Shown here piece after piece: positions 1 to 6,409 of a DNA stretch of 16,078 nucleotides. The first letter of the stretch is position 1, and every line of letters begins with the position of its first letter. The translations under genes were made by a program, and so were the position numbers. The notes beneath the pieces are model-generated. The model saw nothing but the letters and a program-made list of their open reading frames with translations. It was not told where the DNA came from and ran no database searches. The DNA comes from CAZGYE01 sp964530165 (GTDB lineage Bacteria; Planctomycetota; Planctomycetia; Planctomycetales; Planctomycetaceae): positions 1-16,078 of the forward strand of contig CAZGYE010000109.1 of the NCBI GenBank assembly GCA_964530165.1, in the 5' to 3' direction.

Positions 1-2728
1 CGCCGCCGTCGATGACGTCATCCCCGGCTCCGCCGACAATCGTATCCGGCCCGCCACCGCCGTTGACCGAGACCAAAATCGACGCAGCCGCTTGCGGCTT
101 AGCATCCACCAAGTCGGCCCCGCGGCCCGCGTCGATCGTGATCTGCTGTAGGTTCCGCACACCGGTCAGATCGTCCACGGCAATCCGATCCGCCCCGCCG
201 TTCGAGTCGATCGCGAGAATCTCAATCGTTTCGGAGGTAATCGTGTCGCCCACCGGATCGCTGGGAATGCGATGGTGGATGGTGAATTTCTCATCGGCCG
301 CCCCGACGGTAATGCGATCGTTGTGCGTCGCGGTGTTCACCCGCAATTCGTCAAACCCAAACCCGCCGGCGACCCGGTCGGTCCCATCGCCGGTCTCCCA
401 GGTAACGGTATCGTTGCCGGCATCGCCCAGCAGGGTGTCGCTATTCTTCCCACCGTCGAGCAGGTCGTTGCCGAGACCGCCCGAGAGTGTGTCGTTGCCA
501 GCGCCACCCTCGACGATGTCGTGACATGCGCCTCCGTTGGCCACGTCGTCGCCTGCGCCGCCGTTCAGCGAGTCGTTACCGTCCCCGGCCCGCAATGTAT
601 CGTTTCCGGCGCCGCCCAAAAGTGTGTCATTGCCCAAGAAGGGCACGTTGCAGCCAATCGGCAGTAATGGGGCTACATCATCGAGGCCCGGGAGAAGAAA
701 AGGCAATGCGGCAAAGTTGCTAGGGTCTCCCACCAATCCGGTGTCGGAATAGTCAATAAAGAGCAGTTGGCCGAAACTGCTGGCGGCAAACAGATGGCCG
801 CGCCCATCCAGGGAAAATTGATCGAAATTGGGAATTATCTCCTCAAAACCTGCAAAACTTCGATCGGAGATGATGTTTCCGGCCAAGTCCAACTGGGTGA
901 CGTGGTCCGAGCCCGTGATGACAATGGAATTGGTAAACGGATCGTACTCGCCTCCGTGTGCCGCGGGGAGGAGCGCACTTCCGATCGACCCTACGGGTCC
1001 GTGCAGCTGGCTCGTGGTCGCTGTCGTGGAAGACGTGAATGTCAACCTGCCGAAGGTTCCGAAGCCGAGACTGGGACCCGTGGTGTAATAGAAGCCGACG
1101 GGTGTCGTGATCAACTCTGTGATCACCGTATCGTCCCCTGTAATACTCACGAGCGTGCCCGGCCCCAGCGAACCGTCGCGGTTGATTGGATGTCTTGCTA
1201 ATTCACCCGGAATATCAGCGGTAAATAATGTCCTTGCGTCTGGTAGTTCCAAGTGATGCGGGAAGGCCGGGCTCGCAAAGCTTGTGAACGCGCCAGTACT
1301 CTTGCTTACGTTGTGAATGACATTGTTAACTCCACCAACGATCAGGAGGTCTGAGTTCTGCGGATTTTGGGCAATGCCATCGGCAATTGGTGGCGAACTA
1401 AGAGGCTCTGGCGTACTTAACGTAAAGCTTTCACCGTCAAATTCAGCTGAGACACTACGAACCGTATCGGGAAAAGTACGTCCTGTCGTGATGAAGAGTT
1501 CGATGCTGACAATCAACATTTCGCTTTGAAGAAGATCGTTGCCCGCGTTCCCTTCCATGAAGTCATCACCAGTCCCTCCAGCGATCGTGTCATCGCCGCT
1601 TTGGCCGCGGATCGAATCATTCCCAGCACCCCCGTCTAGCGTGTCCGAGCCTGCGCCCCCCAGCAGACTGTCGTCGCCGATGCTGCCGTTAAGAAAATCG
1701 TCACCCATATCACCGTCGAGGGTATCAGCTCCCTCGCCGCCGTTCAGGACGTCTTCGCCGTCGTCGCCGCGCAGCAAGTCGTTGCCGATCGAGCCGTCGA
1801 GCGAATCGTTGTTGACGCCGCCTTTGAGCGTGTCGTCGCCGTCTCCGCCGTCGAGGGTGTCTCGGCCGGCGTTGCCGCTGATGCGGTCGTTGCCGGTGTT
1901 TCCCAGAAGTCGGTCGCCGTTGGCGCCGCCGAAGAGTTGGTCGTTGCCGGCGCCGCCGTCGAGCCTATCGGAGTTGAAGCCGCCGTTGAGGGTGTCGTCG
2001 CCGGCATCGCCGTTCAAGGTGTCGGAGCCGTTTCCGCCGAGGATGTTGTCGTTGCCGGTGCCGCCGTCGGCCGAATCTTCGCCGTCGCCGGCTTCGATCA
2101 CGTCGTCGCCGTCGCCGCCGTCGATTACGTCGTCGCCGTCTTCACCGATGAGGCTGTCGTCGCCGGCATTGCCGGTGATCGTGTCGCGGCCGTCGTCGCC
2201 GTTGATCGTGTCGTTTCCGGTGCCGCCGTTGAGGACGTCGCCGCCGTGTCCGCCGACATAGAGGCCGCCGATGGGGCTGGCGAAGATCGTATCGGCCCCG
2301 CCCCCTGCGTCCACCTGAATCCCCGCGCTACCGGTCAAAGCGGTGAAGTCCGCGGCCGTCACGCCGGTCAGATCGATGTTGTTGTCCCCTTGCCCGCCGC
2401 TGATCGAGATGGCCGCGACGTTGCGGGCCTGCAACGGCCCGGTCTGGGGTTGGCCGCCGTTGACGAACACGTTCCCGCCCGTGTCCACGGTGACGGCCAC
2501 ATCGTCGCTGGTATCGGTGACGATCATCAGCGTGCCGGTGGCCAGATAGAACTGCGAACTGACGCTCAACAGCGTTCGATCTTCCAAGCGCTGGACGTGC
2601 GCGTTGAGAGGGCTAAGCCGCAAGCGGCTTTTGTGTAGAGAGTTGCGCCGCGAGCTGTCCCTCGCAGAATTCCTCGATTCACAACGCACGGTGGACTTCA
2701 GGCAACGCAGCCAGGGGGTCAAGAGCAT
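1..2728 (-). CDS. RTX-type calcium-binding repeat surface protein (partial, C-terminus beyond left edge)
   Basis: An open minus-strand frame runs from ATG at 2728 (in-frame stop at 2746-2744 just upstream) to the window edge without a stop, giving at least 909 residues. The N-terminus is Arg/Ser-rich and leads to VQRLEDRTLLS near residue 45, a signature I associate with large exported planctomycete proteins. Nonapeptide repeats of the GGxGxDxLx type fill about residues 142-398 and again 697-770, and a further GGAGDDVIDGG unit lies at the left edge. Such repeats bind Ca2+ in a parallel beta-roll. Between the blocks, residues 399-695 form a non-repeat domain with propeller-like phrases (LLIVGGVNNVI, FSLDGRGHLFAASS). 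Likely role: exported or cell-surface structural or adhesive protein. No catalytic motif is visible. A GAGAGAA sequence lies about 8 nt before the ATG as a weak ribosome site. Product class is solid; function is inferred. Confidence 0.88.
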   Translation of the reverse strand, partial: MLLTPWLRCLKSTVRCESRNSARDSSRRNSLHKSRLRLSPLNAHVQRLEDRTLLSVSSQFYLATGTLMIVTDTSDDVAVTVDTGGNVFVNGGQPQTGPLQARNVAAISISGGQGDNNIDLTGVTAADFTALTGSAGIQVDAGGGADTIFASPIGGLYVGGHGGDVLNGGTGNDTINGDDGRDTITGNAGDDSLIGEDGDDVIDGGDGDDVIEAGDGEDSADGGTGNDNILGGNGSDTLNGDAGDDTLNGGFNSDRLDGGAGNDQLFGGANGDRLLGNTGNDRISGNAGRDTLDGGDGDDTLKGGVNNDSLDGSIGNDLLRGDDGEDVLNGGEGADTLDGDMGDDFLNGSIGDDSLLGGAGSDTLDGGAGNDSIRGQSGDDTIAGGTGDDFMEGNAGNDLLQSEMLIVSIELFITTGRTFPDTVRSVSAEFDGESFTLSTPEPLSSPPIADGIAQNPQNSDLLIVGGVNNVIHNVSKSTGAFTSFASPAFPHHLELPDARTLFTADIPGELARHPINRDGSLGPGTLVSITGDDTVITELITTPVGFYYTTGPSLGFGTFGRLTFTSSTTATTSQLHGPVGSIGSALLPAAHGGEYDPFTNSIVITGSDHVTQLDLAGNIISDRSFAGFEEIIPNFDQFSLDGRGHLFAASSFGQLLFIDYSDTGLVGDPSNFAALPFLLPGLDDVAPLLPIGCNVPFLGNDTLLGGAGNDTLRAGDGNDSLNGGAGDDVANGGACHDIVEGGAGNDTLSGGLGNDLLDGGKNSDTLLGDAGNDTVTWETGDGTDRVAGGFGFDELRVNTATHNDRITVGAADEKFTIHHRIPSDPVGDTITSETIEILAIDSNGGADRIAVDDLTGVRNLQQITIDAGRGADLVDAKPQAAASILVSVNGGGGPDTIVGGAGDDVIDGG
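86..102 (-). repeat. 17-bp palindromic motif, copy A
   Basis: The minus strand reads ctaagccgcaagcggct, identical to the plus-strand sequence at 2613-2629. The core is a 6-bp inverted repeat (agccgc/gcggct) with a 2-nt centre. It lies inside the RTX coding frame, where it encodes part of DAKPQAAAS. It looks like a dispersed planctomycete palindrome, but two copies alone do not prove a family. Confidence 0.5.
1538..2305 (-). repeat. 27-bp-periodic RTX coding repeats
   Basis: Tandem degenerate 27-nt units encode nine-residue RTX motifs (for example GGAGNDTLD, GGDGDDVID) over about 28 units. On the plus strand they read as recurrent gccgccgtcgag / gtgtcgtcgccg words. Units are diverged in sequence but constant in phase, so selection acts on the protein. 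This is the larger of the two RTX blocks in the protein; the smaller lies at about 410-640. Confidence 0.85.
2613..2630 (+). repeat. 17-bp palindromic motif, copy B
   Basis: ctaagccgcaagcggct at 2613-2629, the same sequence as the minus strand at 86-102. Here the inverted repeat extends to 7 bp arms (aagccgc/gcggctt, 2615-2630) around aa. It lies in the N-terminal coding part of the RTX gene and encodes part of KSRLRLSPL. Confidence 0.5.
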
Positions 2729-2890
2729 GTCCGTTCTCTCATCTCAAAGACATTTGACTCGGCAGCACAGTACATATCTTATATTGTGCAGAATTACCAT
2801 ATTAACAGGAGCCGGGGTACGCACGTGAAAAGGAATCCTCTGCACTCGTCGGGTTTTCCGGTGATTTCCGGCAACAAGCCGATACGACCC

Positions 2891-2990
2891 TCTCAAACCG
2901 CACGAGCGGAGCACTCCCCGCAGAGGTCGCAGAGGTTCGCAGCGAATGAGGGGGGAGTTGTCGGCCTCTGCGAACCGGCCGCGTTTGAGA
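2891..2990. repeat. Imperfect palindrome, about 100 bp
   Basis: Outer arms tctcaaac (2891-2898) and gtttgaga (2983-2990) enclose inner arms ggttcgcag (2934-2942) and ctgcgaacc (2968-2976). The left half also contains the word cgcagaggt repeated (cgcagaggtcgcagaggttcg region). It could form a cruciform or RNA stem. It resembles the short dispersed palindromes elsewhere in the window, but no second copy is present here. Confidence 0.45.
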
Positions 2991-3108
2991 TTGTTTGAAC
3001 GGAACACAACGTCGCGAACCAAGCCGGTCGATCTGGCCAAGTCGACGATGCCAGGCTCGATTTCTTGATCGTCCTGGACGACGTCGATCAACTCGACCCG
3101 GACAAGAG

Positions 3109-3136
3109 TTGACACGACAGGGTTTCCGGCGACAAT
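3109..3136 (+). promoter_or_regulatory. Possible sigma-70-like promoter of the PHP-domain gene
   Basis: TTGACA at 3109-3114 matches the -35 consensus exactly. GACAAT at 3131-3136, after a 16-bp spacer, matches four of six -10 bases. A transcript starting near 3143 would carry the 83-bp palindrome in its leader, ending directly before the ribosome site. Promoter consensus in planctomycetes is poorly known to me, so this is tentative. Confidence 0.3.
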
Positions 3137-3183
3137 CAATGGCACGTTGAGAGTTCCGGTGCGTATCCGGGCAAGGGTTTTGT

Positions 3184-3266
3184 GGGTGAAAAAGGGGGCA
3201 GGTCCAATTTGCCGGGACGGCCCGCAGGGTGCTACGCACAAATTGGACCTGTCCCCTTTTTCACCC
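3184..3266 (+). repeat. 83-bp palindromic repeat, copy 1
   Basis: 27-bp inverted arms (3184-3210 and 3240-3266, one mismatch: ggggg versus gggga) flank a 29-nt loop at 3211-3239. The arms begin gggtgaaaaagggg and end ctttttcaccc. The loop is identical to that of copy 2 (8671-8753) and, as far as visible, copy 3 (16027-16078), all with the loop in the same orientation. The right arm ends immediately before the GGGAGGAG ribosome site of the downstream gene. The form suggests a REP/MITE-like non-autonomous element. No flanking duplication was found at this copy, and no transposase is in the window. Confidence 0.88.
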
Positions 3267-3274
3267 GGGAGGAG
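3267..3274 (+). promoter_or_regulatory. Ribosome binding site GGGAGGAG
   Basis: A strong Shine-Dalgarno sequence lies 10 nt before ATG 3285 and 7 nt before GTG 3282. It fixes the start downstream of the palindromic repeat and argues against the longer frame opening at 3147, which would translate the repeat. A very similar leader (GAGGAGAACCACCGTG) precedes the gene at the right edge. Confidence 0.75.
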
Positions 3275-3284
3275 AACCATCGTG

Positions 3285-6206
3285 ATGAAAAGCTTGAAGT
3301 CTTCGAGATCAGCCATGTGGGTGGTGGTTGTGACGTGCTTGCTGTTGTCGGGGGCGAATCGATCTTTCGCACAGGCGCCGGAACGCGTCACGATGCCGAC
3401 TGCCGGAGCGGTGCTGCGGATGCGTCTGGCGCTGAAAGACAAGAAGCCCACGCCTTGGGACGGCAAGATCACGCTCTCCGAGGGTCAGGTGCTGGAGGTG
3501 GCCGTCCAGCCGGCGCGAGCCGGTCAGGTGCGACGCGATTCTTGGGAGGTCACGGCCCGCAAACCGGCCAAGCCGCCGCGGCGCAGTGTTCATGATCCCA
3601 AGCTGCCGACGCTCGACCGGCCGGTCCTGTTGGTGACCCTCAACGCCCCGCCGACCGCCGCCGTCTCGATCACCACGAAGCAGGGCAACTTCTCGTTCGC
3701 GCTCGGCGATCTTCACCAGGGCAAGCCGCGAACCTTCTTGGACGGGCAAGTTCAAGTGGAGGTGTTGCCCTTGACGGTGCGTTTGACCGACGAGCCGGGT
3801 GACGAAGACCTGCCGGCCGCGGCCAAGGGAGCGAACGGATCGGTTTGGGTCGCCTACATGGCCTACAAACACGCCCAGCCCTTGAACATCAAGGCCATTT
3901 ACGAAGAGAAGAAATTCGACTCGCTTCTCTCGACCGGTCACGGCGATCAGGTCCGCCTGCTGAAGTTTGACGGCAAAGCGTGGAGCAAGCCGCTGGATGT
4001 GACCGAGCCGCAATTGGACGTCTGGCGTCCTGCGGTGGCCCTCGACGGCGGGGGCGCCGTCTGGGTCATTTGGAGTCAGAACGTCAAGGGGAACTGGGAC
4101 CTCTACGCCCGCGGCTATCAGCCGGATTCGGCCCGTTGGTCCGACACGATCCGACTGACTCGTGATCCCGGATCAGACATCAACCCCGTGGCCGTTACTG
4201 ATCCCACCAACGGTGCGGTCCACGTGGTTTGGCAGGGATGGCGATCGGGCAGTTTCGACATCCTGCTGACTTCGCTGACCAGCGGCAAGGCCGGGCCTGA
4301 GAAGCGATTGGCGGCCAGCCCGGCAAACGAATGGTGTCCGGCCGCGGCGATTGACTCGGCGGGCACGCTTCACGTAGCGTTCGACACCTACGAGAACGGC
4401 AACTACGACGTGAAGCTCATCTCCGGCGCGACAAAGTCGCAGCCCCGCACGGTCGACGTTGCCGTTTCGCCGCGGTACGAGGCCCGGCCCAGCGTCGCCG
4501 TGGACAAGACCGGCCGCGTGTGGATCGCTTACGAGGAGGCCGGCGTCAATTGGGGCAAAGATACCGGCATGAAATGGGAGGGTCGGCGAGGCAGCCAGCT
4601 CTATTTCCAGCGCGAGATCGTGCTCCGCTCAGTGGACGACGGCCGGTTGCAGCAGGCTTCCGGCATTGTGCCGTCCGATCCAATCTCGCGAAACTATCCC
4701 GACGCCAAGACCCGCCGCCTGAGCCTGCCGCGTTTGACGGTCGACGGAGCCGGCCGGCTGTGGCTTTTGGTTCGACGTCACCCCAACAACACGGGCGGCG
4801 GCGAGATGTGGGTCAGCTTCGTCACCCACCATGTTGGCGATGGTTGGGCTGAGCCGGTCCGGTTGGCCCACTCCGAGAACCTGATGGACAACCGCCCGGC
4901 CCTGATTCCCCTGACGGACGGGGGCGTCATGATCGTTCACAGTACGGACGGCCGCACGCGAGGCACCCGATCGGCCAAGGAGAACGACCTGTACTGCTCG
5001 GTGGCCCGGACCGGCGACGAAGTCAAGTCGCCGGCGCTCATCGCGCCGCCTAAGATCGACGACGTGAAGATTCCGGTGCATCCGAACGAGGTCGCGGACG
5101 TCAAACGCATCAGAGAATATCGCGCGACCGTCGGCGGGAAGACGTATCAATTGCTGCGGGGCGAGTTCCACCGGCATACGGAGCTGACCAGCCACCGCGA
5201 TCAGGACGGCACGCTGGAGGAGATGTGGCGCTACGCGATCGACGCGGCCAAGATGGACTGGATCGGCAACGGCGACCACGACAACGGCTACGGCGTCGAG
5301 TACCTGTGGTGGCTCGTTCAGAAGCAGACCGACATCTACCATCACCCGCGGGCATTCATGCCGATGTTCACTTACGAACGGAGCGTGAGGTATCCCAGTG
5401 GCCACCGCAATGCCATGTTCGCCTATCGAGGCGTCCGGCCGCTGCCACGGATTCCCGGCGGGAAGGGACCGCTGTATGGCACACCCGAAGAGGGCTCGCC
5501 GGACATCAAGACGTTCTATGCGTATCTGAAGCACTTCGGCGGAATTTGCGCCTCGCACACCAGCGGGACCAGCATGGGCACCGATTGGCGCGATAATGAC
5601 CCGGAGGTCGAACCGGTCGTGGAAATCTACCAGGGGCTTCGGCAAAGCTACGAACACGAAGGCGCCCCGGCGACCGCCAAGGACGCGCAAGACAGCATCG
5701 GCGGGTATCGCCCGCTCGGTTTCATCTGGAACGCGCTGATGAAGGGCTACCGCCTCGGTTTCGAGGTCTCCAGCGACCATTACAGCACACACATCAGCTA
5801 TGCGGTTGTGTATGCCGAGGAACCGACGCGACAGGGCATTCTGAAGGCGTTCAAGAAGCGACACTCCTATGGCGCCAACGACAACATCGTTCTCGACGTC
5901 CGCTGCGGCGACAACATGATGGGCGACGCCTTCACGCTCCGCGGCAAACCTCGAATCGACGTCACCGTGATCGGCACCGAACCGATCGCCCGGATTTCCA
6001 TCATACGCGGCGTCGGTTCCGAGACGCCCCAATACGTCTACGATACGCGACCAAACAAACAGGAAGTGAAACTCCACTGGACCGACGAGGACCCGGCATG
6101 GGGCAAAACGAGTTATTACTACGTCCGCACCGAGCAGGTCCGGTTCGCCGGCGGATACGGGGCATTGGCCTGGGCCAGCCCGATGTGGATCGACGTCCGC
6201 CGGTAA
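3285..6206 (+). CDS. Secreted beta-propeller / PHP-domain (CehA/McbA-type) metallohydrolase
   Basis: 973 residues from ATG 3285 to TAA 6204-6206; GTG 3282 is an equally plausible start one codon earlier. Residues 1-29 form a signal peptide (charged start, VVVVTCLLLSG core, Ala-Gln-Ala near the cleavage site). About residues 160-600 are propeller-like, with recurring blade phrases such as VWVIWSQNVKGNWDLYAR, VVWQGWRSGSFDILL and FDTYENGNYDVKL. The C-terminal third carries PHP-type metal-ligand motifs: FHRHTE (H629, H631, E633), NGDHDNG (D664, H665, D666), SHTSG (H758) and SSDHYSTH (H832, H836). PHP enzymes usually hydrolyse phosphoesters or related bonds with two or three metal ions; the substrate here cannot be read from sequence. 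It faces the HzsA-like gene convergently and stands alone on its strand. Domain calls are confident, activity is inferred. Confidence 0.87.
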   Translation: MKSLKSSRSAMWVVVVTCLLLSGANRSFAQAPERVTMPTAGAVLRMRLALKDKKPTPWDGKITLSEGQVLEVAVQPARAGQVRRDSWEVTARKPAKPPRRSVHDPKLPTLDRPVLLVTLNAPPTAAVSITTKQGNFSFALGDLHQGKPRTFLDGQVQVEVLPLTVRLTDEPGDEDLPAAAKGANGSVWVAYMAYKHAQPLNIKAIYEEKKFDSLLSTGHGDQVRLLKFDGKAWSKPLDVTEPQLDVWRPAVALDGGGAVWVIWSQNVKGNWDLYARGYQPDSARWSDTIRLTRDPGSDINPVAVTDPTNGAVHVVWQGWRSGSFDILLTSLTSGKAGPEKRLAASPANEWCPAAAIDSAGTLHVAFDTYENGNYDVKLISGATKSQPRTVDVAVSPRYEARPSVAVDKTGRVWIAYEEAGVNWGKDTGMKWEGRRGSQLYFQREIVLRSVDDGRLQQASGIVPSDPISRNYPDAKTRRLSLPRLTVDGAGRLWLLVRRHPNNTGGGEMWVSFVTHHVGDGWAEPVRLAHSENLMDNRPALIPLTDGGVMIVHSTDGRTRGTRSAKENDLYCSVARTGDEVKSPALIAPPKIDDVKIPVHPNEVADVKRIREYRATVGGKTYQLLRGEFHRHTELTSHRDQDGTLEEMWRYAIDAAKMDWIGNGDHDNGYGVEYLWWLVQKQTDIYHHPRAFMPMFTYERSVRYPSGHRNAMFAYRGVRPLPRIPGGKGPLYGTPEEGSPDIKTFYAYLKHFGGICASHTSGTSMGTDWRDNDPEVEPVVEIYQGLRQSYEHEGAPATAKDAQDSIGGYRPLGFIWNALMKGYRLGFEVSSDHYSTHISYAVVYAEEPTRQGILKAFKKRHSYGANDNIVLDVRCGDNMMGDAFTLRGKPRIDVTVIGTEPIARISIIRGVGSETPQYVYDTRPNKQEVKLHWTDEDPAWGKTSYYYVRTEQVRFAGGYGALAWASPMWIDVRR

Positions 6207-6258
6207 GACGAAAAAGGCAACTGTTTAGCCAAATGCAGTAATGAGGACATTAGGAACC

Positions 6259-6310
6259 CAGGAAGGCAGGAGAAAGACGATTATCGAGATTCCTGCTTTC
6301 CTGATTTCTT
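6259..6310 (+). terminator. Terminator-like stem-loop after the PHP-domain gene
   Basis: Arms caggaaggcagga (6259-6271) and tcctgctttcctg (6291-6303) pair at 12 of 13 positions (the odd one a possible G-U) around a 19-nt loop, followed by atttctt. It lies 53 nt after the stop at 6206, in the convergent gap, and is placed to end plus-strand transcription. The U-run is short and interrupted, so Rho-independent activity is uncertain. Confidence 0.45.
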
Positions 6311-6324
6311 ATTACGGAAAAAGC

Positions 6325-6409
6325 AAAAAGGAAAAAGTAAAGAGACAGAGAGAGAAGCCCCGCGTTGTTCCTGTGGCTTTCTCCTTTTTCCTTTTTACTT
6401 GTGCCTTGA
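6325..6409 (-). repeat. AT-rich inverted repeat, copy A (end of HzsA-like gene)
   Basis: Arms aaaaaggaaaaag (6325-6337) and ctttttccttttt (6384-6396) are exact inverse complements around a 46-nt spacer. The T-rich side continues to a cttga boundary at 6405-6409, shared with the repeats at 9706-9733 and 10495-10605. On the minus strand this gives a stem followed by a U-rich run, so it may terminate the seven-gene run. The last four codons of the HzsA-like gene and its TAA stop (6397-6395) lie inside the repeat. Confidence 0.65.

Larger units (their letters stand above)
2729..3284. other. Divergent intergenic region, 556 bp
   Basis: No gene with a credible start is visible here. Next to the RTX start, about 2771-2810 is AT-rich (atatcttatattg) and could hold that gene's promoter, but no convincing -35/-10 pair was found. 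An imperfect palindrome occupies 2891-2990. The stretch 3000-3183 has a minus-strand frame with protein-like composition (TLNVPLIVAGNPVVSTLV, VRVELIDVVQDDQEIEPGIV) but no good start, so it may be a gene remnant. The last 100 bp hold the first 83-bp palindromic repeat and the ribosome site of the next gene. Confidence 0.6.

Noticed and set aside
1539..2261. Long plus-strand frame rich in Ser/Pro across the RTX region
   Set aside because: It is the complement-strand shadow of the 27-bp coding repeats. The minus frame gives clear GGxGxDxLx motifs and a start with LEDRTLLS.
1538..2305. CRISPR-like or simple tandem array
   Set aside because: Units are 27 nt with no spacers, diverge at synonymous positions and keep reading phase, so they are coding RTX repeats.
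3147..3284. N-terminal extension of the PHP gene to ATG 3147
   Set aside because: It would translate the 83-bp repeat and precede the signal peptide. The ribosome site at 3267-3274 and the signal sequence fix the start at 3282/3285.
2744..3472. 242-codon minus-strand frame across the intergenic region and the start of the PHP gene
   Set aside because: It crosses a palindrome, the 83-bp repeat and the antisense of a signal peptide. Only the piece 3000-3183 looks protein-like, and this is noted as a possible remnant.
4629..6077. 482-codon minus-strand frame opposite the PHP gene
   Set aside because: It is antisense to a gene with clear domain motifs, and shows no motif, signal or ribosome site of its own. 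It is a by-product of GC-rich codon use.
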